Assembly: GCA_943913625.1 (NCBI GenBank)
Contig: CALTYW010000138.1
Coordinates: 1-5,813 of the forward strand
Length of the DNA: 5,813 bases
Direction: 5' to 3'
Source: an uncultured Campylobacter sp.
GTDB lineage: Bacteria; Actinomycetota; Actinomycetes; Mycobacteriales; Mycobacteriaceae
Below, piece by piece: positions 1 through 5,467 of the stretch. The translations under genes were made by a program, and so were the position numbers. Under the pieces are notes generated by a model. That model saw only the letters and a program-made list of their open reading frames with translations, ran no database searches and was not told where the DNA came from. Every line of letters starts with the position of its first letter. Position 1 is the first letter of the stretch.

Positions 1-460
1 GGAAGTTCAGGCCCAGATCCACCCAGTCGTTCAGGCCCTGCTCGAACGGCAGCTCAATGCCCAGGCCCACCGACGTGCCGCCGGCCTCGTGCGCGCCGCG
101 GTTCGGACCCTCCATCAGGCCCGGGCCGCCGCCGGTGATCACGGCGTAGCCGGCCTCCGTCAGCGCGCGGCCGACGTCGTAGGCCTGCTGGTACTCCGGG
201 GTGCCCTCGGCAAGCCGCGCGGAGCCGAAGACGGTGACGGCCTTCGGCAGGTGCGACAGCGCGTCGAAGCCCGCGACGAACTCGGACTGGATGCGCATCA
301 CGCGCCAGGGGTCGGCGTGCTTCCAATCGTGGTCGCTGTGCCCCAGCGACTCCAGCAGGCGCTGGTCGTGGGTTGAGGACTGGTGGTCGCCGCCGCGCAG
401 CGCCAGCGGGCCGCGCAGCTTGCGGTCACGGTCGGGGCGCGGGTTCATGATCGGGGCCAT
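1..460 (-). CDS. LOG/TIGR00730-family Rossmann-fold protein (3' part outside window)
   Basis: The first 153 residues are present; the gene continues past the left edge. An N-terminal tail of about 70 residues precedes a Rossmann beta strand with AVTVFGSAR (residues 74-82) and the nucleotide-binding loop GGGPGLMEGPNRGA (110-123). Both are hallmarks of the LOG/TIGR00730 family, formerly called lysine decarboxylase-like. Characterised LOG proteins are cytosolic phosphoribohydrolases that split cytokinin riboside 5'-monophosphates into base and ribose 5-phosphate; the bacterial physiological role is less clear. The second family motif, PGGxGTxxE, would lie beyond the edge and cannot be checked. 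The long N-terminal extension suggests the larger type-II LOG subgroup. The ATG at 460 was chosen because a weak purine-rich AGAAAG lies 8 nt upstream (minus strand, 474-469); an alternative in-frame ATG at 448 has no such site. The start is 30 bp after the dapE stop, so co-transcription with dapE is likely. Confidence 0.9.
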   Translation of the reverse strand, partial: MAPIMNPRPDRDRKLRGPLALRGGDHQSSTHDQRLLESLGHSDHDWKHADPWRVMRIQSEFVAGFDALSHLPKAVTVFGSARLAEGTPEYQQAYDVGRALTEAGYAVITGGGPGLMEGPNRGAHEAGGTSVGLGIELPFEQGLNDWVDLGLNF

Positions 461-474
461 TGACAACACTTTCT

Positions 475-487
475 GTGCAGCTTGCAC
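475..487 (-). other. Short inverted repeat between dapE and the LOG-family gene
   Basis: GTGCA and TGCAC form a perfect 5-bp stem with a 3-nt loop, just after the dapE stop. It has no T-tract on the minus strand, so it does not look like an intrinsic terminator. It could be chance or a weak mRNA structure between the two cistrons. Confidence 0.3.
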
Positions 488-490
488 GCG

Positions 491-1588
491 TTACTTTGCG
501 CTGAGGTACTGCATGAGCTGCGCAGACACCTCGCGGATCTGGTCGACCGGGCACTGCTCGTCGCGCTTGTGCGCAAAACCCGGGTCCCCTGGGCCGAAGT
601 TCACGGCAGGGACCCCCAGACTAGAGAAGCGCGACACGTCCGTCCATCCGAATTTCGCGCGGAAGTTCCCGCCCACGGCCTCAACCAAGCCGGCCGCCAC
701 CGGGTCGCCGAGGCCCGGCATGGCGCCGGGAGCGATGTCGTCGTAAATCAGCTCCAGGCCGTCTTCGAGTGCGAGCACCTCCTCCAGGTGGGCTTTCGCG
801 TCCTCGACGGAGCGGTCCGGCGCGTAGCGGAAGTTCACGATCAACCGGGCGTGATCCGGGATGGTGTTCGTGGCAACGAACCCCTCCAGCCCGACGACGT
901 TTAAGCCCTCGCGGTATTCGCAGCCGTCGATAAGCACACTGCGCGGCTCGTACGCGGCGATGCGTGTCAGGGGTGCGGCGAGTGCGTGCGCGGCGTTTTT
1001 CCCGAGCCAGCTGCGCGCGGAGTGGGCGCGGGTGCCGTGCGCGTCGACGAACACTCGGATCGTGCCCTGGCAGCCGGCCTCGACGATGCCGCCGGAGGGC
1101 TCGCCGAGCAGCGCGATGTCGCCCGCGAGCAGTTCCGGGTGGTCGCGCTCGAGGTGGAACAGACCGTTGTACTTGGTGGCCACTTCCTCCGCCTCGTACG
1201 CGATGAGGGTGAGGTCGTAGGCGGACTTGCCCGGTTCGGCCAGCCGCGCGAACGCATTCAGGTAACAGGCCATGCCGGACTTCATGTCCACCGCGCCGCA
1301 GCCATGCAGGATGTCCGCTCCCTCCGAATCGCTTGCGATTCGGTGCGGGGTGTTGTCCGCCAGCGGCACCGTGTCAATGTGTCCCGCGAGCACCACGCGC
1401 TGCTCGAGGCCGAAATTCGTCCGCGCGACCACGGTGTTGCCGAAGCGCTGAACGCTCACGTGCTCCAGCGTGCGCAGCTGCTTTTCGACGGCATCCGCAA
1501 TCTCTTCTTCATGAAACGACGGCGATTCGATGTCGATCAGCGCGGCGGTGAGGTCAACGGGGTCGGCGAAGAGATCCAAATCAGTCAC
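491..1588 (-). CDS. dapE: Succinyl-diaminopimelate desuccinylase DapE
   Basis: This 365-residue cytosolic M20-family zinc hydrolase converts N-succinyl-LL-2,6-diaminopimelate to LL-diaminopimelate and succinate, in the lysine/peptidoglycan DAP pathway. Metal-site motifs are complete: AGHIDTVP (H70, D72), GCGAVDMKSGMA (D101), YEAEEVA (general base E134, ligand E135), LGEPSGG (E163) and the C-terminal FAHKRDEQCP (H340). RAHSARSWLGKNA (187-198) and the following segment to about residue 290 form the dimerisation lid domain. Length and sequence fit actinobacterial DapE closely, including KFGWTDVSRFS near residues 312-322. The start is a GTG at 1588, which gives the family-like N terminus MTDLDLFADP. 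It lies 6 nt downstream of a TAGGAT box, so the mRNA may be leaderless; AGGA inside that box could also act as a Shine-Dalgarno site. It is divergent from the DapD-like gene and probably co-transcribed with the downstream LOG-family gene. No key residue is missing. Confidence 0.96.
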   Translation of the reverse strand: MTDLDLFADPVDLTAALIDIESPSFHEEEIADAVEKQLRTLEHVSVQRFGNTVVARTNFGLEQRVVLAGHIDTVPLADNTPHRIASDSEGADILHGCGAVDMKSGMACYLNAFARLAEPGKSAYDLTLIAYEAEEVATKYNGLFHLERDHPELLAGDIALLGEPSGGIVEAGCQGTIRVFVDAHGTRAHSARSWLGKNAAHALAAPLTRIAAYEPRSVLIDGCEYREGLNVVGLEGFVATNTIPDHARLIVNFRYAPDRSVEDAKAHLEEVLALEDGLELIYDDIAPGAMPGLGDPVAAGLVEAVGGNFRAKFGWTDVSRFSSLGVPAVNFGPGDPGFAHKRDEQCPVDQIREVSAQLMQYLSAK

Positions 1589-1600
1589 GCCTCGATCCTA
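1589..1600 (-). promoter_or_regulatory. Putative dapE promoter -10 box, leaderless layout
   Basis: On the minus strand TAGGAT (1600-1595) fits the actinobacterial SigA -10 pattern TAnnnT. Exactly 6 nt separate it from the dapE GTG, which places the expected transcription start on the first base of the start codon. No convincing TTGACA-like -35 element is visible at 16-19 bp. Leaderless mRNAs are common in Corynebacterium. The alternative is that AGGA in this box serves as a ribosome binding site for a transcript starting further upstream. Confidence 0.55.
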
Positions 1601-1610
1601 CGTTTAGGAT
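1595..1610. repeat. Inverted repeat ATCCTA-N4-TAGGAT in the divergent intergenic region
   Basis: Two perfect 6-bp arms (1595-1600 and 1605-1610) flank CGTT at the centre of the 29-bp dapE/dapD-like gap. Each arm is also a -10-like hexamer for the gene it faces. The symmetry may simply reflect two back-to-back promoters, or it could also be recognised by a dimeric regulator. Confidence 0.6.
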
Positions 1611-1617
1611 GTGGGCC
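1605..1617 (+). promoter_or_regulatory. Putative promoter -10 box of the DapD-like gene, leaderless layout
   Basis: TAGGAT (1605-1610) is followed by 7 nt (GTGGGCC) and the ATG at 1618, so transcription would begin at or next to the start codon. It is the mirror image of the dapE -10 box, 4 bp away on the other strand. No clear -35 hexamer is seen. AGGA within the box could alternatively act as a Shine-Dalgarno sequence 8 nt before the ATG. Confidence 0.55.
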
Positions 1618-2562
1618 ATGGCTTTAGGAGCGCAAGCAGTAGGCATCGCAAACATCGCCATGGACGGCACCGTCCTGGACACCTGGTACCCGAACCCCAA
1701 GCTCATCGACGTCGCAGAGGACGACCTCGAGTACGAAACCGGCACCGTCCGCGTCAGCGCCCACGAGCTGAGCGAGAAGTTTCTGAAACTCATCGGCGCC
1801 GACCGCGACCGGCTGGTGGAGCTGCTCCCGGTGCGCACCACCATCACCGACCTGTCCGCGCCCGCCGTCGACGCCCACGACGTGTTCCTGCGCCTGCACC
1901 TGCTCTCCCACCGTTTGGTCCAGCCCGGCGAGATCCGGATGTTCGGCGCGCTCGACCACCTCGTGCCTGTGGTGTGGACCAACAAGGGCCCGTGCTTGGC
2001 CGACAACTTCGAGATCGTGCGCACCAACCTGCGCGCCCGCGGCCTGATCCACGTTTACGGCATTGACAGGCTGCCGCGCATGGTGGATTACGTCGTGCCG
2101 TCCGGCGTCACCATCGCCGAGGCGGAGCGCGTGCGCCTGGGCGCGTACCTTGCGCCCGGCACGTCCGTGATGCGCGAAGGCTACGTCTCCTACAACGCCG
2201 GCTCCCTTGGCCCGGCGCGCATCGAAGGCCGCGTGTCTTCCTCGGTGGTCGTGGACGAGGGCACCGATCTCGCGATGTCGTCGGCGCTGATGGCCTCACG
2301 CGTCACCGAGTTCGACCGGCTGCCCATGAGGGTGGGCAAGCACTGCCGGCTGCACCCGTCGGCAGGCGTGATCGGGGTGAACTTGGGCGACCGGTGCGAG
2401 ATCGGCGTGAACGTCATGCTCGAACCCGACACCATGGTCTTCGACGTCGCGTCGGGGCGCCAAATGCACGCCAGCGAGATCGCCGGACGCAGCGACCTGC
2501 ACATCGCGCGCGAGCCGTTCACCACCTCCCCGGTGGTGCGCCAGCGCGTCTCCCCGCTGTAA
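1618..2562 (+). CDS. Divergent DapD-like tetrahydrodipicolinate N-succinyltransferase paralogue
   Basis: This 314-residue protein has the architecture of actinobacterial DapD. The N-terminal domain shows DGTVLDTWYP (16-25), ETGTVR and LRLHLLSHRL (91-100). The middle shows VVWTNKGPC, RMVDYVVPSGV, ERVRLGAYLAPGT and SYNAGSLG, followed by the left-handed beta-helix region. Family members transfer succinyl from succinyl-CoA to tetrahydrodipicolinate in the cytosol as trimers. IEGRVS, with the probable catalytic Glu203, is kept. However, from about residue 217 the usual glycine-rich run (GGGxSIMGTLSGGG) and the later GANSG and EAGLY motifs, as I recall them from the family, are replaced by sequence such as LAMSSALMASRVTEFDRLPM and KHCRLHPSAG. 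Activity may therefore be altered or absent. A second, canonical-looking dapD starts at 5468. ATG 1618 was chosen over the in-frame ATG 1609 because 1609 lies inside the -10 box and 1618 fits the leaderless layout. The frame is intact, with normal GC-rich codon use, so it is not an obvious pseudogene. Confidence 0.85.
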   Translation: MALGAQAVGIANIAMDGTVLDTWYPNPKLIDVAEDDLEYETGTVRVSAHELSEKFLKLIGADRDRLVELLPVRTTITDLSAPAVDAHDVFLRLHLLSHRLVQPGEIRMFGALDHLVPVVWTNKGPCLADNFEIVRTNLRARGLIHVYGIDRLPRMVDYVVPSGVTIAEAERVRLGAYLAPGTSVMREGYVSYNAGSLGPARIEGRVSSSVVVDEGTDLAMSSALMASRVTEFDRLPMRVGKHCRLHPSAGVIGVNLGDRCEIGVNVMLEPDTMVFDVASGRQMHASEIAGRSDLHIAREPFTTSPVVRQRVSPL

Positions 2563-2625
2563 ATCCTGCATGTAAACGCATACTCAGTTAATGCGGACTA
2601 GCGTCCACCATTTAATGTGTGTGCC
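2563..2625 (+). other. 63-bp intergenic gap with weak dyads, no clear terminator
   Basis: This AT-richer gap holds two small inverted repeats: CGCAT (2577-2581) with ATGCG (2591-2595), and GGAC (2595-2598) with GTCC (2603-2606) around TAGC. Neither is followed by a T-run, so intrinsic termination after the DapD-like gene is not supported. They sit about where an operator or -35 region for the downstream permease promoter would be. Confidence 0.4.
2613..2625 (+). promoter_or_regulatory. Putative promoter -10 box of the first permease, leaderless layout
   Basis: TAATGT (2613-2618) matches TAnnnT and is followed by 7 nt (GTGTGCC) and the ATG at 2626. No Shine-Dalgarno-like purine run occurs in the 30 nt upstream, which favours a leaderless start over classical initiation. 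Upstream -35 similarity is poor. TTTAAT (2611-2616), two bases earlier, is an alternative -10. Confidence 0.55.
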
Positions 2626-4068
2626 ATGTCAACACCAGTTTCCCGGAACGCCACCGGGGATCCTGGGGCCGTGGCGGCCCCAGCGTCCCCCGTCGCGGAC
2701 TCCACGGCACTCGCCCGCGGGCTGAAAACCCGCCACCTGACCATGATGGGCTTAGGCTCCGCCATCGGCGCGGGCCTGTTCCTCGGCACCGGCGTCGGCA
2801 TCGCCGCAGCCGGCCCCGCCGTGATCATCGCCTACGTCATCGCCGGCTTCATCACCGTATGCTTCATGCAGATGCTCGCGGAGATGGTGGCGGCGCGCCC
2901 CTCCTCGGGCACGTTCTCCACATACGCCGAGCAAGCCTTCGGCCCGTGGGCCGGCTTCACCATCGGCTGGCTGTACTGGTTCATGATGATCATGATCATG
3001 GCCGTGGAGATCACCGGCGCCTCCGCCATCGTCGCGGCCTGGTTCGGCATCTCGCCCTGGATCCCGGCACTGGCGGCCATCGTGGTGTTCACCTTCATCA
3101 ACTTCGCCGCGGTGAAGAACTTCGGCGAGTTCGAGTTCTGGTTCGCCCTGATCAAGGTCGCCGTGATCGTCCTGTTCCTCATCATCGGTGTGGCACTGTG
3201 GCTGGGCCTGCTGCCGGGCACCACCTTCGTGGGCCTGCACAACGTCAGCGAGGTCGGGTTCATGCCCAACGGCTGGTCCGGCGTGGCCACCGCGCTTTTG
3301 GCAGTGGCGTTCGCGTTCGGCGGCATCGAACTGGTCACCGTCGCCGCCGCCGAGTCTGAAGACCCGGAGGCCGGTGTGCACAACGCCATCCGCAGCATCA
3401 TCTGGCGCATCTCCATCTTCTACGTCGGCTCCGTGCTTTTGATCGTTCTGCTGTTGCCGTTCAACCAGATCGGCGGCGCCGACAGCGCGGCCGAATCCCC
3501 CTTCACCGCGGTGCTGGAGATGGCGAACATCCCAGGTGCCGTGGGCATCATGGAGGCCGTCATCGTCGTGGCGCTCTTGTCCGCCTGCAACACGCAGATC
3601 TACGGCTCCTCGCGCTTCCTGCAGAACCTCGCCGTGCGCGGCGACGCGCCCGAATCCTTCGCGCGTACCGACGCCCGCGGCGTGCCCGTGCGCGCCGTCA
3701 TCGTCTCCGTCACCTTCGGCTTCATCGCCGTGGCCCTGCAGTATTGGAACCCGCCGGGGCTGCTCGCCTTCCTGCTCAACGCCGTCGGCGGCTGCCTGAT
3801 CGTGGTGTGGGTCGTGGTCGCGCTGTCGTTCCTTCGCATCCACCCGAAGCTGGTGGCCACCGGCGAGCTCACCAACGTCCGCATGTGGGCCCCTGGCGTG
3901 CTGCCGTGGGTCATGATCGTGCTCACCGCGGGTTTGATCCTGCTCATGCTGGGCAACCCTGACGGCCGTTTCCAAATGTTCGCGGTCGCCGTGGTCGTCG
4001 GCGTAATCACCATCGCGGGCGTCATCTGGACAAACACTGCAAGTTTCAAGGCGAGGAGGACGCGATGA
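2626..4068 (+). CDS. APC-superfamily amino acid permease (AroP/GabP-like), first of a tandem pair
   Basis: This 480-residue polytopic inner-membrane protein of the amino acid transporter (AAT) family is a probable proton-coupled amino acid importer. Roughly 12 hydrophobic segments lie near residues 40-60, 64-86, 108-137, 142-163, 171-195, 218-241, 261-278, 306-328, 355-371, 378-402, 424-443 and 449-468. Family signatures include LKTRHLTMMGLGSAIGAGLF (33-52, the broken TM1 substrate site), a conserved EITGAS (128-133), FGGIELVTVAAAESEDP (231-247) and the GSSR of TM8. The 32-residue polar, Ala/Pro-rich N-terminal tail is 14 residues longer than in its neighbour. ATG 2626 is preferred to the in-frame GTG 2617, which lies within the -10 region. 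The stop overlaps the next permease start by 4 bp (ATGA). Substrate is not determinable here; the C. glutamicum locus carries an aroP-annotated homologue in my memory, so aromatic amino acids are one possibility. The dap context might instead suggest lysine or DAP-related substrates, but that is only inference. Confidence 0.92.
   Translation: MSTPVSRNATGDPGAVAAPASPVADSTALARGLKTRHLTMMGLGSAIGAGLFLGTGVGIAAAGPAVIIAYVIAGFITVCFMQMLAEMVAARPSSGTFSTYAEQAFGPWAGFTIGWLYWFMMIMIMAVEITGASAIVAAWFGISPWIPALAAIVVFTFINFAAVKNFGEFEFWFALIKVAVIVLFLIIGVALWLGLLPGTTFVGLHNVSEVGFMPNGWSGVATALLAVAFAFGGIELVTVAAAESEDPEAGVHNAIRSIIWRISIFYVGSVLLIVLLLPFNQIGGADSAAESPFTAVLEMANIPGAVGIMEAVIVVALLSACNTQIYGSSRFLQNLAVRGDAPESFARTDARGVPVRAVIVSVTFGFIAVALQYWNPPGLLAFLLNAVGGCLIVVWVVVALSFLRIHPKLVATGELTNVRMWAPGVLPWVMIVLTAGLILLMLGNPDGRFQMFAVAVVVGVITIAGVIWTNTASFKARRTR
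2663..2683 (+). other. GC-rich hairpin in the 5' coding region of the first permease
   Basis: CTGGGGCC and GGCCCCAG form a perfect 8-bp stem (2663-2670 with 2676-2683) around a 5-nt loop, GTGGC. It begins 37 nt after the start codon, within the poorly conserved N-terminal tail (residues 13-20). There is no T-tract, so it is not an intrinsic terminator. It would be a stable structure near the 5' end of a leaderless mRNA, but could be a by-product of high GC. Confidence 0.45.
4053..4060 (+). promoter_or_regulatory. Strong Shine-Dalgarno site of the second permease
   Basis: GAGGAGGA ends 4 nt before the ATG at 4065 and sits inside the last codons of the first permease. It is the only strong ribosome binding site in the window. 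It fixes the start at 4065 and, with the ATGA overlap, points to translational coupling of the two permeases. Confidence 0.85.
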
Positions 4069-5462
4069 GCGTGGGCAATGAGGCGTCGATAAGCAATAGC
4101 TCCGATCTGGGGACCGGGCTGAAGTCGCGGCACCTGACGCTGATGGGGCTGGGCACCGCCATTGGCGCGGGCCTGTTCCTCGGCGTCGGCGTGGGTATCC
4201 GCGCGGCCGGCCCGGCGATTCTGATCGCGTACGTGATCGCCGGCGCGATTGTGATTTCCGTGATGCGCATGCTCGGCGAGATGGCCGCGGCGCACCCGTC
4301 TTCGGGGTCCTTTTCCACGTACGGGCGCATGGCGTTCGGGCACTGGGCAGGGTTCCTGCTCGGGTGGATTTACTGGTTCCTGCTGATCATGGCGTGCGGC
4401 GCGGAAATCACCGGCGCGTCCGCGCTGATGGCCGGCTGGTTCGGCGTGCCGCAGTGGCTCCCGGCGCTGATCGTCGTGGGTGTGCTCACCGCCGTCAACC
4501 TCGCGCAGGTCAAGGGCTTCGGCGAGTTTGAGTACTGGTTCGCCATGATCAAGGTCGTGGTCATCTTGGCCTTCATCGTCATCGGCGTACTGCTGTGGCT
4601 CGGCGTGCTGCCGGCGAGCGGCTTCGTCGGCTTCGACAACGTGCGCGAATCCGGGTTCGCCCCGAACGGGCTGACGGGTGTGGCCGCGGGCCTGCTCGCG
4701 GTGGCGTTCGCCTTCGGCGGCATCGAGGTGGTCACCATCGCCGCCGCCGAGTCCGAAAACCCCGCGCAGAACGTGAAGACCGCCGTGAACACCATCATCT
4801 GGCGTATCGCGCTGTTCTACATCGGCTCCGTCATCGTGATCATCCTGCTGCTGCCGTTCGCGCAGATCGACGGCGCCGACAGCGCCGCCGAATCCCCATT
4901 CACGGCCGTGCTGGAGATGGCGAACATCCCGGGCGCGGCCGGCTTCATGGAGTTCGTGATCGTGCTGGCGCTTCTGTCCGCGTTCAACGCGCAGCTCTAC
5001 GGCACCTCGCGCCTCGCCTACCAGCAGGCGCTCGAGGGCGACGCGCCGCGCTGGATGGCGCGCACCAACGCCAACGGCGCGCCGCGCAACTCCGTGCTGG
5101 TGAGCGTGTTCTTCGCGTTCGTGGCCGTGGGTTTGCAGTGGTGGAACCCGCCGGGGATGATCGACTTCATCATGGCCGCAACCGGCGGCTGCCTCATCGT
5201 CGTGTGGATCATGATCACGCTCAGCTACATCAAGATCCACCCGCAGATCAGCCACTCCGCCGTCCGCGTGCGCGGCGCGTCCTGGGTGCCGTGGGTCACG
5301 CTCGCCGCGCTGCTCGGCCTCGTTGCGCTCATGCTTTTCGACGATGCCTCCCGCTCCCAAGTCATTTCCGTCACCATCTTGTCCGCGATCCTCGTCGGGC
5401 TTTCCCTGCTGACGAAGAACCGTGGCCCGCTCACAGCCGGTGCTGCGGAGGACGTAAGGTAG
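4065..5462 (+). CDS. APC-superfamily amino acid permease (AroP/GabP-like), second of a tandem pair
   Basis: This 465-residue, roughly 12-TM inner-membrane transporter is a clear paralogue of the preceding gene. The shared block LK(S/T)RHLT-MGLG-AIGAGLFLG is at residues 19-40; EITGAS is at 114-119, FGGIEVVTIAAAESENP at 217-233 and GTSR at 313-316. Residues 270-291 are identical over 22 positions to residues 284-305 of the first permease. Differences lie mainly in the short N-terminal tail (18 residues before the family core), the cytoplasmic loop after TM8 (YQQALEGDAPRW against NLAVRGDAPESF) and the C terminus, which carries an extra polar tail (about 451-465). TM8 has FNAQLYG where the first copy has CNTQIYG, a place where substrate choice may differ. 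Strong SD at 4053-4060 and 4-bp overlap with the upstream gene indicate one transcript. The stop (5460-5462) lies 5 bp before the next dapD start. Substrate unknown; likely an amino acid. Confidence 0.92.
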   Translation: MSVGNEASISNSSDLGTGLKSRHLTLMGLGTAIGAGLFLGVGVGIRAAGPAILIAYVIAGAIVISVMRMLGEMAAAHPSSGSFSTYGRMAFGHWAGFLLGWIYWFLLIMACGAEITGASALMAGWFGVPQWLPALIVVGVLTAVNLAQVKGFGEFEYWFAMIKVVVILAFIVIGVLLWLGVLPASGFVGFDNVRESGFAPNGLTGVAAGLLAVAFAFGGIEVVTIAAAESENPAQNVKTAVNTIIWRIALFYIGSVIVIILLLPFAQIDGADSAAESPFTAVLEMANIPGAAGFMEFVIVLALLSAFNAQLYGTSRLAYQQALEGDAPRWMARTNANGAPRNSVLVSVFFAFVAVGLQWWNPPGMIDFIMAATGGCLIVVWIMITLSYIKIHPQISHSAVRVRGASWVPWVTLAALLGLVALMLFDDASRSQVISVTILSAILVGLSLLTKNRGPLTAGAAEDVR

Positions 5463-5467
5463 CTGCC
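5455..5467 (+). promoter_or_regulatory. Putative internal promoter -10 / weak SD before canonical dapD
   Basis: TAAGGT (5455-5460) matches TAnnnT, is followed by 7 nt (AGCTGCC), then the dapD ATG at 5468. Its last T is also the first base of the second permease's TAG stop. AAGG within it could act as a weak Shine-Dalgarno site 8 nt from the ATG, so read-through translation from the permease transcript is equally possible. A GGAGG at 5447-5451 is too far upstream (16 nt) to be a good ribosome binding site. No clear -35 element. Confidence 0.45.

Noticed and set aside
1609..1611. Upstream in-frame ATG for the DapD-like gene
   Set aside because: It lies inside the TAGGAT box, adds only MWA, and leaves no room for initiation signals; ATG 1618 fits better.
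861..1627. Plus-strand open frames opposite dapE
   Set aside because: DapE on the minus strand has all metal-ligand motifs in order; the opposite frames show Arg/Ala-rich shadow composition and no recognisable domain.
1618..2562. Treating the DapD-like gene as a pseudogene
   Set aside because: There is no frameshift or premature stop, the length is normal, and codon use matches neighbours; only active-region motifs diverge.
2577..2606. Possible intrinsic terminator after the DapD-like gene
   Set aside because: Stems are only 4-5 bp and no T-run follows.
2617..2619. Upstream in-frame GTG for the first permease
   Set aside because: It overlaps the TAATGT box and adds three residues without a Shine-Dalgarno site; ATG 2626 is preferred.
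2986..2999. 14-bp palindrome ATGATCATGATCAT within the first permease
   Set aside because: It is explained by the Met/Ile-rich transmembrane codons (MMIMIM) of TM3 and is not repeated elsewhere in the window.
2752..3975. Long minus-strand open frame (about 400 codons) opposite the first permease
   Set aside because: Translation is a His/Asp/Gly/Glu/Arg-rich low-complexity string typical of the antisense of GC-rich transmembrane genes; the plus-strand gene has clear family motifs.
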